Assembly: GCA_947462335.1 (NCBI GenBank)
Contig: OX381713.1
Span: 23,800,381 to 23,864,380, forward strand
Length of the DNA: 64,000 nucleotides
Source: Harmothoe impar
Taxonomy: Eukaryota > Annelida > Polychaeta > Phyllodocida > Polynoidae
Direction of reading: 5' to 3'
Shown here: piece after piece, positions 42,890-54,473 of the stretch
How the letters are laid out: each line of letters opens with the position of its first letter
Position numbering within the stretch: the first letter of the stretch is position 1
Program-made: the position numbers and the translations under genes
Notes under the pieces: model-generated
Seen by the model: the letters and a program-made list of their open reading frames with translations, nothing else
Databases searched by the model: none
Told to the model about the DNA's origin: nothing

Positions 42890-43680
42890 AATGTCTACAG
42901 GAGTGGAAGCATTCTGAAGGTCATTAGTGCAAATACAAATTTACACCAGATAAGATGGAAAGGGAAGGGGTGGAGGTCATTGTTGGCAGCTATCGAGGGG
43001 TAAGTTAATTATATATAGTGGAGTGGACCTTGGGTCTATGATATTGTGGCTGGGGAATTTTGAAATGAAAACAAGCTATTTTTACCAACGTGACAACGCA
43101 TACAATCGAATTTATATCACCATGGCAACGCATTTAATGAAATTTAAGATGCAGGCTGTGAAAGAGTGGAGGTCCTAGATTGGGGGAGGGTTCTGAAATA
43201 ACATTAAGTTTGCTTTCTTCGACTTTAGTAAAAGGAAAAACGTATGATTGTGTGAACATATAGGTACATATAGGGGTCCGGGATAGGAGTCACTCAGGAT
43301 ACTCTGATACTGATGATAGGCCTACCCCATTCCATTCATATCATTAGACAAGTGGGTGACAAGTCAATGCACAATATACATGATTTGTATGGAAAGAGGC
43401 ATAATATTTGGGGTTTTCAGGGTGTTTACTTTGTATCTGTAATCAAATGACCATAAAGCTATCACATGGCTAACATGTAAGCCATCGATATGCCAATGAT
43501 ATCACCAAGATATCAGTAAGTATGGAATGTCCAACTGAAATACAGATCCCATCATTAGTATTTCAGTCCACAGATCAATGACAAAACCAAACATTTATCT
43601 CCATCCTCCAGACATGCAACGTAGAACCCCTCCCCCCCCCCCTAACCCACCCCCAGGCTACCAGTGGCACTGGTCAGCAC
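42890..43680. other. AT-rich intergenic DNA
   Basis: No gene recognised. Confidence 0.4.
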
Positions 43681-43699
43681 TAACAATGTGTACACGGCC

Positions 43700-43875
43700 A
43701 AATGCCACGTGATCGCCTATGAGCGATAATGGGTGAAGTTAAGGAGCATGTTGGTAGCGCCCCCTATTAGATGGGGGTGGTAGTCACTGGGCGCGCGTCG
43801 TTGTATCGGGTAACACCTTATTACAGCCCGCCCCTCTTTTACCTGCCGCCTCACGACGCCGCCATTAGATGCAGC
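43700..43875. promoter_or_regulatory. Promoter-like island with E-box, GCGATAAT and CTCF-like words
   Basis: CCACGTGATCG (43706-43716), GAGCGATAATGGGTG (43721-43735), a minus-strand CTCF-like site (plus strand GTAGCGCCCCCTATTAG, 43754-43770) and GACGCCGCCATTAGATG (43856-43872). Confidence 0.45.
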
Positions 43876-43879
43876 AATC

Positions 43880-44570
43880 ATAGCACTCAGCAGCAAATGG
43901 CAACACTTAGAGCAACAATCAAAAGTGGATAAAAACATAATGGCTCTGATTTTGTGGTTTGGTAACTTTGAAATTTGTTAGGAGTTAACAAGATGATTGG
44001 ACAAGATAGGTACTGCAATAGATGTATCTAGAAGGCAAACGTGTTATTTATATTGTCACAATTCCTGAAATCATCTCGTGAGTTATATTATTAGGCCTAC
44101 TTGTGCACATGTAGGCTATTTATCATAGTACTCAGTATTGCCTATCATGATAATTTATAGCATAAGACATATTCATCTCGGAATTAATATCAGTTTCAGA
44201 TGGTTCATGACCTGCTATTCAGAATTTAACTTACTAGCTAATCACATAATTGTGTGGGCAATAGAGAGGTTTCCCCATACAAATGAGATAAAGAGTAAAC
44301 TTGATAAAAGGTCCATGGACCACAAATCATGTTATTGTCAAAGACAATGTATCTTCTTTTTATCATCTTTTTATGCTTCTCTCCCCCTCCCTTTTTCCTC
44401 CCCATGGTTCTTCCCCACCTATATGGCAGCTACAAACGTCTACACTCGCTTCTAGCTTTTCGTACAAACGTCCTTTATTTAGCACAAACCTTTCACTTTT
44501 TTTGTACTTTTTTTTATATCTAGGCCTACCTGGACAAGTCCTGGTAACCACAACTCGTGACAGTCCCAAT
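43880..44570. other. AT-rich intergenic DNA
   Basis: No gene recognised; pyrimidine-rich near 44360-44420. Confidence 0.4.
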
Positions 44571-44576
44571 CATCAT

Positions 44577-44610
44577 GTTACCATGGCAACCAAGGTCTCG
44601 TCTCGCGAGA
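44577..44610. promoter_or_regulatory. RFX X-box next to a BANP-type site
   Basis: GTTACCATGGCAAC (44577-44590) is a full palindromic X-box. TCTCGCGAGA (44601-44610) is an exact BANP-type word 10 bp further on. Both are rare by chance, so this is likely a true promoter. The target gene and direction are unknown. Confidence 0.7.
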
Positions 44611-44719
44611 AATGTCCACGCGTGACTTTGCGAGGATCCCCGAGACTACAAGGCCAAATGAGTGATAAACAAAAAAACTCACCGAGAAGGGTAGGGTTCA
44701 CCCCAACCCCCATGTGAAA

Positions 44720-46080
44720 AAAGGCATCCCCCGTGTTGGAATAAGGACGGGAAGCTATGTGCTTTTGCAGGGTAGATGTCGATTTCTCTGGGGCTAAAGA
44801 AAGCTTAGAGACAAAGAGTGTAATCTTTGTCATGCTTTCTTTAGAAAGTAAATGCCATAAAGCTGTTTGAGTTTCCATTGTTCTTTGTTTTTATCACATG
44901 ATATCAGCTAACAGCAGTAGAAGGATTGTGGTCTTAGGAATCTACCCTTTTTCTCTCATTTCCTTTCCTTATACCCATATTATCATTATCTATTCCTTAA
45001 TCTGCAAGAGAAAGGTGTTTTTATCATGTCTTATAAAACCAGGTTTTATTTTGATCCTCTTTGCTCTAGCTGCTTTATATAGATATCCGTGATACAAGTT
45101 GGGTACTTTGGTACACAAAAGACAAAGCTGGTGGGAAGTGGTTTTCCAACACACCTCCAAACTTCTAAGTAGGCGTCTGATGATAGAGGTATGGATCATT
45201 AAAATGTGGGCTCGGAGAGAAATTGGAATTGGAATTTCAATTGCCTCTTCCCACCCCGACCCCATTGTCCTTATTGTAGTTATCTACTCATTCCGTCTTT
45301 CCTTACCCCCGTGTCTTCCTCCATCTCACCCTCTACCTCAAATCCCCACCCTTCCATGTCTGCCTATTCTCAACCTTTCTACCACCCCCGCCCCCTGCAC
45401 CGTCCCTTCATAGCTTTTCCTGTCCACGCATCTATGCCCCCCCCCCTCCGCTTTCGCGTTAAAGAATTGCCTGCGTCAGTGACACTAAGTAGTATACAGT
45501 ATCATTGGTCGTAAGTAGTATATCGAAATGTCACCTTGCACACGGCACAGTGTGAGATTGCACTATAGCAGGGGCAATATCACACGTACCACGGTATTCA
45601 TAATTCAATAGACTATGATGATAATTATTATCATAACATGGGCATGTAGATCACCATCTTCTCTTCTGGTATTGGTGTGGGGAATTATGTGCATGCTCTG
45701 CTCTAACGCCAATGTAACAACGGCCTGTTGTCGTTCATACTATAGTATAATAAACAACTGTAACCCCTCCCCCAACTTCAACAACACCTGTTGTAACTTA
45801 CTATTCACCAGTTCATCTACTACAGATATTGCACTAATACACTTCATGTATACGCAACAGTCTGTGTCCGTCTATAATCCGCACACCCGCCTTTCTTCTT
45901 TAGTACCGGCGTCCGCCACCAGTTGTTACCCAATTAGTCAAAGCCCACCTCTTTGCCATGCGCCACCAGTGTGCAGTACCCCCTCCCTCCCCCACCCACC
46001 CCTCCTCCTCCCCTGTTCTTCTAGTACCCGTCCCCACCTCTCACCCACCCCTCTCACCCCCAGCATTACATGGTGATTAG
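44720..46080. other. Intergenic DNA
   Basis: Mixed AT-rich and C-rich stretches. A 153-codon open frame (45615-46076) is low-complexity at its end and unrecognised. Confidence 0.4.
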
Positions 46081-46084
46081 TCCA

Positions 46085-46215
46085 GGAGAGGGCGCCACGA
46101 CCACGCTCTCGCTGCGCCTGCGCCGACAAAAGCGGAAGCTATTGTGAGTTGAGTGAGCGATAATGGGGAGGACTGTGGCCGGCCGCCGTCTGTAGTGCTC
46201 CCTACCGGCGTGGTG
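46085..46215. promoter_or_regulatory. GC-rich promoter-like stretch
   Basis: GCGCCTGCGCC (NRF1-like, 46115-46125), GAGCGATAATGGGGAG (46155-46170) and GGCCGGCCGCCGTC (46178-46191). Confidence 0.4.
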
Positions 46216-46680
46216 TACAGGTGGACGAGGGGTGGTTTTATGAGGTTTGAGTGTGGGGAGGAGCAGGAGGAGAAAGTGAAGGGGGAGAAGAAGGGTGAAT
46301 GGGGTGGGGCTCAGGAGGAGGGAAGGGAGAAGGAGGAATGAGGGTGGGGAGGAGAGGTGGCACAGAATGGAAGAGAGAGAAAGAGAGGCAGACAGACATA
46401 CATGCAGACCTACGGACAGACAGACACAGACAGAGAGGAAGAAGAAAGGGAGAGGGGGAGAAATGGAGAGGGGGGAAAGGGAGAGGGGGAAAGGGAGAGG
46501 GGCAGGAGGGATAGAGAGGGAGACAGACGGAGGGACATGATGAGAAAAGGGACATGATGTCGAGGGGGGGCAGGATCAGAGGATGTGAAGGGGATTGTGC
46601 GATGAAGATATAAGAAGGCTGAGAGTAGTGGTAGTGGGATGGACTCGGGATGTGGAGGGGGGGATTAAGGTAGGATTTGT
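46216..46680. repeat. GA-rich low-complexity tract
   Basis: GGGAGA/GACAGA-type simple sequence. Open frames on both strands here are compositional artefacts. Confidence 0.6.
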
Positions 46681-46689
46681 TAATACCCA

Positions 46690-47275
46690 TACTAAGCTGG
46701 TAAAACATCACAGAAGTGACGTCACATAATGATGTCGTATGAAGTTTTATAATGGTCGGATTATCCCACTAAAGACGGATGCTAAAACTCCTCCGATCGC
46801 ATCTTTATTACGTATGTACAATCATGTAGCTACTGCCTCAGTTTCAGCTCAACACCAAAGCAGCACTACAGGTAGATTATGAATCTGTAAGCTGGATAAT
46901 TGTGACTGTTTGATACATCATGGTATAATGGCAAAGGTATTATTTGGACACTGGTTATTAACAATGAATTAGATCTATTTTCATCATACTAAAAGCACGC
47001 AATAGTGTTTTAAGAGTAAAGTGAAAATTCAGATAGGGAGATAGTAGAATTATTGGGCCAAATGTTCTAGAAATTATATTCTACACTTGATCAGGACAAA
47101 GACAGTTTGGGAGAGAGAAACCTCGGGTATAAACGTGTCAGGCCATAATGTACTGCACTGCTGGGGAAATGACAAAATGATTAATAAAAGATCATTAAAT
47201 CTATTCAAACCACAAAAAAAGGAGACAATCTATACCCATTACGTTGGAGGTCATCCCTAAAACCCACAGTTAACA
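46690..47275. other. AT-rich intergenic DNA
   Basis: No gene recognised. Confidence 0.4.
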
Positions 47276-47339
47276 CGAAGTGGGCACATCGCGCGTGTAA
47301 AAATGTTGCAACCTTGTTTACAACAATTATTCAGGACGA

Positions 47340-47515
47340 CCTGCGCGCGCAGAGGGTCGCCTCAAGGTCACGCCAACTCACGCGTGACGAGAGCCACGTG
47401 ACTAAAGATGGCGCCCGCCACGTGCGTCACGACCTCGGGGTCAGTACTGCGCGTGCGCGTTCTCGCGTGGTCTCGCGAGAGTGGTCTCCCTCTGGGGCCC
47501 TCAACACGCGTTTGA
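47340..47515. promoter_or_regulatory. Strong CpG-island promoter cluster
   Basis: Within 140 bp: CCACGTGAC (47394-47402), AAGATGGCGCC (YY1-type, 47405-47415), CCACGTGCGTCAC, GCGCGTGCGCG (NRF1-like, about 47449-47459) and TCTCGCGAGA (47471-47480). This is the densest housekeeping-type cluster in the window. Flanking exons were not identified on either strand. Confidence 0.7.
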
Positions 47516-47539
47516 CTCCTATTAAGTTTTATAATTATC

Positions 47540-48595
47540 AAGAGCTCCGGTGGTGGTGCCTATTATTGGGGAAATGGGGATAGAGACAGTCAAATGAACA
47601 GTTTGGATTTAAATGGAAATAACACCAATTTGTGTTAATTTGAAGTGTTTTTAACTGGTTGGAAAAGTGGGGACACTTGAGACAGGTTGCCGCAAACCGG
47701 AACGTGTCCGACCACTTTACCAATAGAGATCAGGGCCCGTGGGAGGGAGGGGGGGGGTATTTGTCGAACAGTAATTTGAGGCTTGGGGACACACGTCTAC
47801 AAATAACAAAGAAAATTCTGAAAGGTTGACATGGGAATTTGATTCCAAGTTCTTAAATATTGAAGTGTTGAACGTTGTTCAAATTGCTTTATTTCTTTTT
47901 CTCAACAATATGCATTATATTTCAGATTTGTTGGTAACAGGTTAATTATCTTAATTGCATTTCTCGGGCGTTTTACCTATGTGTATGTAAAATGGTACAA
48001 TTAGGCCCGTGTACTATATTAATCACTGCATTTTGGTACTTTTTCAGTCTCAAAGTAAACATTTTAATTATAATCTTTTGTTATGGTGGGCATTGTATCA
48101 GACTGACCACACCTAGATTCTATTCACACCGGGACCTTCATGCCACACCCATTCCCCAATTCCAAGTCCGGTCCCACCCACGAAACTGTGTCCATTATAT
48201 ATGTATGCGCTTCATACGTATATGCGCTTCATATGTCTTTATTTACCACTTCAGCATGGATGTGAAAAAGTCAGTATATGCGAATAAAAGCCGAACAGAT
48301 GAGCGTGAGCTGGCACAAGAACCGAGTAAATGCAAGGGCAGCCAATTAGTTTGTGTATACACACGGCCTGCTCAAGCTCACACTAGTTTGCGGAATGATT
48401 GTATCATTATTAGTGTATTAGCAGATAGGAGGAGCAGCATGAAAACCGCCCCTCCTCATGAGGCTACATGTCCACTATAAGTCTTGTTGTAAATCGGTTT
48501 CTCTTCTGTCTCCCTATAGGCCGCTCTATATTCTGTGTATAATAAGTTCATTCCCACTGCCGTTTATACCACCCAGCGGCGTAGGAAAGGGGTCA
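47540..48595. other. Intergenic DNA
   Basis: A 162-codon open frame (47992-48480) has no recognisable domain and probably arises by chance. Confidence 0.4.
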
Positions 48596-48600
48596 TCTCA

Positions 48601-48737
48601 ATTTGCATGAGAAGCTAGCGCTTTTTCTTCCTATAGGATGACAGCATTAAAGCAATGCTTGACAATATATAGCAATGCTACATCTCTTTCAAGACTCCGA
48701 GTGTCAGCCTGTGGGACTGCTAAATTCTCATGCAAAT
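48601..48737. promoter_or_regulatory. Inverted pair of octamer (POU-type) sites
   Basis: ATTTGCATGAGAA (48601-48613) and its exact complement TTCTCATGCAAAT (48725-48737) flank 111 bp. Each contains the octamer ATTTGCAT. Confidence 0.5.
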
Positions 48738-48867
48738 GTGAATAATTATACATGCATTATTTTATACTGAAGGGCAGTTCAGCATTGCCTGACTTGACAT
48801 TGTATCTATCCTAGATCCCCCATTGCAGTGCAGCATCATGCTAACACGCAAGTATACTGTCAGGTGC

Positions 48868-48940
48868 TGGGAGACGAGCCCCTCATTTAATAGGCCCTGC
48901 ATGCGAGCTGCTCACATAAGCGCTGGAGCCGTAAGTATAA
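48868..48940 (+). promoter_or_regulatory. Upstream copy of a duplicated promoter-like module
   Basis: GAGCCCCTCATT, GAGCTGCTC and GCTGG.AGCCG occur in the same order and similar spacing as at 52915-52965, 4 kb downstream. A donor-like GTAAGT follows AGCCG here. Confidence 0.4.
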
Positions 48941-49559
48941 TATGGAGAACTGTCCTTGAAATCTAGTTTCTTAATACCTTCTGTTTCCTCTGTCTCTACA
49001 CTGTAAAAAAATTCCCTTGAATTCACGGAGAATCTCAGTTAAATTTGACAGTGCATCACCGTTTTCTTGTTTACAGTGAATCACTGTAAATCTCATCTAT
49101 TTTACAGTGAACTTCTGTAAATGATTGCAGTGAAACTCCGTTTTTTCTTTTACAGTGAAACTCAGTTTTACAGGTAGTTTCATCTTTTCCTACCAGGTGG
49201 CAGCCTAGTTCCTCAGTTCAGTTTTCTGATGGTTCTAGATTATAAAGCAATATAAATGTGCTAATATGCTAATATTTTTCAATATCTTAATTGATTATAA
49301 CATTGATATACAGATGTAATTTAAATTTGATGAAATATTCACAATTGATAAAAGAGTTGATTGTGTGGGACACCGAGCAGTAATTGTAATACCATACCCA
49401 GTGGGCACACCATCCGGCTGCACCAGCTACTAGTCGTTGCTTGAGTGACTAGTTGCGTTGCAACGTTTACTAGTCACTCATGCAACCATCAACCTTTTTG
49501 GGCTAGATTGGCAAAATTCTGAGTAGTGCGTATTAAGTTATTACTATCTGGTGCATTGC

Positions 49560-50290
49560 AGTGCTGCAAATGCAACTGCTACTAGTTGCAGCAGAGCAGC
49601 GTTTATAAGTAGCTGCAACTTCAGGGCTGCAGAAGCACTGGCTATTAAACGCAGCTAATGAAGAGCTTACTAGGTGGTACATATTAAGAGCTTACTAGAT
49701 GTTCCTTTGACACAGTTTAATAAGGGCTGCATTTGCAGTGCTTAGTAGCAGGTGCATAGCAGCTCTTATTAATAGCTGCAAATGCAGGGCTGCAGATGTA
49801 CTGGACCTACTGATTATTAAGGGATGCTAATGCAGGGCTTACTAGTATCTGCATTTTAAGTGATTACTAGATGTTCCATGACACAGCTTTATAAGGGCTG
49901 TATTTGCAGTGTCTAGTAAATGGTGTATAGCAGCCCCTATTAGTAGTTGCAAATTCAGGGTTGCAGATGCACTGACTATTAACGGATGCTAATGCAAGGC
50001 TACCTAGTATCTGCATTTAAGGGACTACTAGTTGTTGCCTGACACAGCTAAAAAAGGGCTGAATTTGCAGTACATAGTAGCCGATGTAAAGCAACTATTA
50101 TTAGTAGCTGCAGATGCAGGGCTGCTGAAGCACTGAATATTAAGGGCTGCAAATGCAGGGCTTACTAGTTGCTGCATAAGAAAGGCTTATTAACTGTTGC
50201 CTAACTATAGCTCTTGCAGTGGCTAGTAAATGGTGCACAGCAGCTCTTATTAGTCGCTGCAAATACAGGGCTGCTGAAGACCATGTGCTT
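49560..50290 (+). repeat. Tandem repeats of about 165 bp
   Basis: GACACAG marks successive units at 49709, 49880 and 50041 (171 and 161 bp). Each unit has TAAGGGCTGYATTTGCAG, CTATTAGTAGYTGCAAAT and TGCAGATGCACTG-like words. Confidence 0.7.
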
Positions 50291-51399
50291 TCAATATCCC
50301 CTATTATCACTCATTGTTTTCTCCTGAATGCACAGAAACCACACAATATTTTTCAATGAGACATGGTCATATCATGCTTTACCCCTCCAGTATTCTATAT
50401 TTCATATGACCAACAGCTATCGCTGTCTAGATATTTCACAAAATACACATAATCTCAAGTTAGTGTTAATCCCCATAGACAACTGAAAATGAGGATTATA
50501 ACTTAAATGGGTGTCTAAATATTAAAATCTATCAGTCCATGTGGAGCCTAATAACATATGTGTTCAATCATGAGCAGGATATTCCTCAGGATTTGGGATA
50601 ATTGGTGATTTTCCTTAAACATCCACCCAGGGCTGCAAACACTATGTTATGCATAGCAATTTCCACAGACCTAGATATCTCTGATTAATGTAATAGAATC
50701 AATGCATGTGACATCAATTTCTTCAAATACTTAATGAACAAATTGAGTTTTTTAATCAATAAAAATCACATAGTCAACAAGATTGGATTGGTTAAATAGC
50801 TTTTGAATTCACCATACCACTGTTGCTTAACATATGCTAATAATGGTTGCTTTTTCAGTGGCTAATAAGCTCTTATTAGTAGCTGCAAAATACAGGGCTG
50901 CAGAAGCACTGACTATTAAGGGCAGCTATTGCAGGGCTTACTAGCTGCTGCATAATAAAGGCTTATTAGGTGTTGCTGAGGCATGAATTAGTTGCCAGTA
51001 GGTGGCAGCAGTATTCCTTTTTAGAACTTTTATACTCTTTGAACTTTTTGATATCATTATATTAATGACATATACTAGTCATGTGTGTACCAAAATGTGC
51101 TAAATATTTAAACATAGAACTTACATCAATTGTTAAAAATTTGAATAAGCTTAGGCATGATTTATAACATAGATTACAACCAAATTTGATTGAGACACCA
51201 TTTCTGTGTATAATAGTATATTACTTAAAGGTCATATACTACAGCATTAAATCACACCTTTGCCCAGGTTGACTACTAGTGTTGCATTAACCAGCAAGTA
51301 GTCAACTACTAAGTGATGTATTTAAAGCTCATGATAGTAGCTTATCTGCAGTGACTAATGGCCACTGCATACGGGCTTCTACCAAAGGTTTATTTTGCA

Positions 51400-51865
51400 G
51401 GGCTGCAGAAACCTAACTAGTAAGAGCTGCAAGGTGTTGCATTAGGCACCAAATTAGTCAGCTAGCAGGTGCTGCATTTGTAGTAACTAATAACCACTGC
51501 ATAAGCAGCAACTACTAAGATATTATTTTGCAGGGCTGAAAAAACCCAACTAGTAAGTGCTGCAAGGTGTTGCATTAGCCACCAAATTAGCCAGCTAGTA
51601 GGTGCTGCATTTGCAGTTCTTAATAGTAGCTGCACTTGCAGTGACTAATAACCACTGAATAAGCAGCTACTACTAAGGGCTTATTTTGGAGGGCTGCAAA
51701 AACCCAACTAGTAAGCGCTGCAAGGTGTTGCATTAGCCACCAAATTAGCCAGTTAGAAGGTGCTGCATAAGCAGCTACTACTAAGGGCTTATCTTGCAGG
51801 GCTGCAAAAGCCCAACTAGTAAGTGCTGCAAGGTGTTGCATTAGCCACCAAATTAGCCAGCTAGT
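51400..51865 (+). repeat. Second tandem block, units about 110-160 bp
   Basis: GGGCTGCARAAACCYAACTA, GCTGCAAGGTGTTGCATTAG and CCACCAAATTAGCCAGCTAG recur in order from about 51401, 51531, 51690 and 51798. Confidence 0.7.
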
Positions 51866-52504
51866 AAACGGTGCACCCGTTTCAGGAAGATGGCTACAAA
51901 ACGTTTAGTAGGTGGTGCTGTGCCCACTGGGTAGACACCCATCTTGTGACAATAAGAAAAATATATATGCTCAGCACTGTAGTAGATGTTCTATAGCAAT
52001 TCTAGAGTAATGTTTGCTCATGAATTGTGATTATTAAGTGCTGTGGGGCATTATATGTGTTACTTCATGATAATTATGAAGTCCGGGCACAAGATGTCCA
52101 CATGGAACTAAAATGGATATGGTTGATAATTATAATGAACTGCACAATGATATAAATAATAATAAGTGCTAAATTACAAAAGGTGAGGGGGGGGGGGGGT
52201 AATCACAACAGGTCAATAATGCAGCCTTAAACTCATTATAATAGCTAATTAATTGTTCTTGGCTAAAGCATAATAAAACAGTGAAATTCCATAAAAATTA
52301 TGGTGACTTCCAAAAACGGAATTCCCTTAATAAAACGGTGACTTCCAAAAACGGAATTCCCTAAAAAAAACGTGGGTTTCCCGGCTCCCATTGATGCCAG
52401 TGATTCTCCGTTTTTTCTACGGAATATTTTTTACAGTGTATGTAAATAATAATCTGCCTTTGTAAGTTTTGAAGTGCCCTGGGTTGTGCATGTATGCGTG
52501 GCCT

Positions 52505-52506
<2 letters not shown>

Positions 52507-52576
<70 letters not shown>
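52507..52576 (+). repeat. (CT)n microsatellite
   Basis: About 35 uninterrupted CT units. Confidence 0.97.
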
Positions 52577-52578
<2 letters not shown>

Positions 52579-52849
52579 GCCCTCAGCCTCTCCCACATCT
52601 TAGTAGCTCTACATTATCATAATTATATAGGCTCTCACAGAACACAAATATGAGACGCATGCTAAGTATAGAGGTATAGATTTTCCCAGGTCTCTGGAGG
52701 TAACTACTATAATAAACTCAACTTATGATCTGTATTAATACTCATGAACATCCATTGGACCACCATCCCTAACTCAAACCAATGCAGCCTCTTTCCTCAC
52801 GGTCTCCCTGAAGAGAAACTACTTGGACTAGAGCCAGTCTAGGCAGAGA

Positions 52850-52879
52850 GAGGGGGAGGAGGAGGAGGAGGAGGAGGAG
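52850..52879 (+). repeat. (GGA)n microsatellite
   Basis: About nine GGA units in a GAG-rich stretch. Confidence 0.9.
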
Positions 52880-52904
52880 CGGGATGCAGAAGGCATGCAT
52901 GCAA

Positions 52905-53047
52905 GCAGGTAGCCGAGCCCCTCATTAGTCGCTGTGAGCTGCTCTCGTTAGAGCTGGGAGCCGCCTATAAAACGGCGGTAACGAGCGGCTCGGAGCTGCT
53001 CGGGGACCCTCGGGGCGGGAGCAGCCCAGCAGGAGGCCGCCAGCATG
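52905..53047 (+). promoter_or_regulatory. TATA-box core promoter candidate
   Basis: TATAAAA (about 52965) lies in a GC-rich stretch after the GAGCCCCTCATT...GAGCTGCTC module shared with 48868-48940. An ATG with purine at -3 (CCGCCAGCATGAATAG) follows about 80 bp on at 53045; it opens 40 codons that run into a G-rich tract. Plus-strand transcription is implied. Confidence 0.5.
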
Positions 53048-53059
53048 AATAGTAGTGGG

Positions 53060-54465
53060 CGGCGGGAGGAGGGGGTGGGTGGGGAGAGGCAGGGTGTGTG
53101 TGTGTCGGGGGGGGGGGTAGAGGTAGGTGGGGGTGTAAGGATAGACGTGTGTACTGCTTTGTTTGCAGTGTTGAATCAGAGTTGAAATTATTGGAGAACA
53201 ATAATATGAATAGGTCTAATCTACTGTTATCTTTTTATGATTGGGAATCTCCAGAAAGGGCAGTGATTGTTATTAATGATAAGGAAAACTGAGAAACGTT
53301 CCAGTGATTTGAATATAGGAAGATTTCTGAGCTGGAGAAGGGCTTGGCAAATGTAACATGTATAGTCTAGAGCAGGGGAATTATGTGTGAAAATAATAGT
53401 AGATCTACCTAGCCGCTGGGATGTATTCATCGAGATGCATGTTGGACTAATGCTACATTTCTGGCACTTCTTTATCCCATCATGTAACAAGTGGCACTTT
53501 AGTGGTGAGAGGACAGCTTTAGAGGGGATGCCTGTTTGAATCTTCCAAACGTGTATAAGACTATGAGAATATATACAATATGTTCACATATAATGTAAAT
53601 AGATATATTAGTAGAACGCATGAGAAACTCAAGACAAGGCCTGATAGACATTGACATTTGAATAAGAGAGCATGACAATAGTATTTACCAGTGGTGTCTA
53701 TTTATGGGTAATTGGTCCAAGCTCTGACGGCCAATGGGGATCAAATTAAGCATAGGCAGGTAGATTCATGTAGAACCAACCAGCGAGGACCTATACTGCT
53801 CCCCTTTTTGTACCCAATTTTCAAATTCCTGTGTCCGCCCCTAACGATCCACCTCCATAGTCTCTAATCCATATACTCTCGTTTTTCACACCAATCCTGT
53901 GAGGTAAAATCCGGGGGTAAAATACGCTCTTCCCATGATGCCATTTTTGTTCTGCTTGCCAGATCTCACAAAGCCAAATGAAATATTCATAAAGCTAACA
54001 GACGAGTTGAGAACACCCTGAAAAATAAGGACCCTGTACGTGTGTACTGAACAGTCGGTGGGCGTCCGAGGACAAACAAAATCTGTCAGATTCAATATTG
54101 TTTTATTGTGAAAATATGCAAAAAGTAAACAGGATTACAAATAATACTGCACGTATGTGGAAGTGGGGGGGACTTCAATCCTTTCTTGTCCCACACATTA
54201 ATATGAGGCCTCTAGTTCAACAGGAGAAAACGCAGGTACTTTCATCACAGCAGCGCACGTGCTTCCTGTCCACAGTGCGCATGGGCAAAGCGCATGGGCA
54301 CGATTAAGCCATTGGGGGAGGGGAAAATAGTAAAATGTCATTTTTTCTTTATTTCAAAGCTTGAAAAGTGGATCGATGTTAACCGCAAACGGAAAGGCTC
54401 TAACAGCAACACAATCACCTGTCTCGTCGGCCATGCCATCCTGGCTGCTCTCTGTCTTTTTGGAC
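53060..54465. other. Intergenic or intronic DNA
   Basis: A fragment of the CAGGGGCGGATCC family (TGTGTCCGCCCCTAA) lies near 53830. No exon recognised. Confidence 0.4.
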
Positions 54466-54473
54466 GATGCCCC

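Larger units (their letters stand above)
49397..51931. mobile_element. TA-flanked 2.5-kb element with CCCAGTGGGCACA ends (inner)
   Basis: CCCAGTGGGCACACCATCC to GCTGTGCCCACTGGG, flanked by TA (49395-49396, 51932-51933). It is filled with tandem blocks built on GGGCTGCA, CTACTAGT and TTAGTAGCTGC. A CTCF-like GCCAGTAGGTGGCAGCAGT lies at 50993-51011. No transposase ORF. Confidence 0.82.
48999..52438. mobile_element. TA-flanked element with CACTGTAAAAAA ends (outer)
   Basis: CACTGTAAAAAAATTCC to GGAATATTTTTTACAGTG, flanked by TA (48997-48998, 52439-52440). Subterminal sequence repeats CACGGAGAATCTC-type, TTACAGTGAA and AACGGAATTCCC words. CTCF-like CCAGGTGGCAGCCTA at 49193-49207. The inner element 49397-51931 was inserted later; without it this one is about 900 bp. 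Confidence 0.82.

Noticed and set aside
45615..46076. 153-codon open frame as a secreted protein
   Set aside because: The hydrophobic start resembles a signal peptide, but the second half is a Pro/Ser/Leu run from C-rich DNA and no Cys pattern is recognised.
46238..46711. 157-codon minus-strand frame
   Set aside because: Antisense of a GA-rich low-complexity tract; Ser/Pro/Leu composition only.
47992..48480. 162-codon open frame as a host gene
   Set aside because: No domain, mixed hydrophobic and basic stretches, no splice or promoter context; likely chance in AT-rich DNA.
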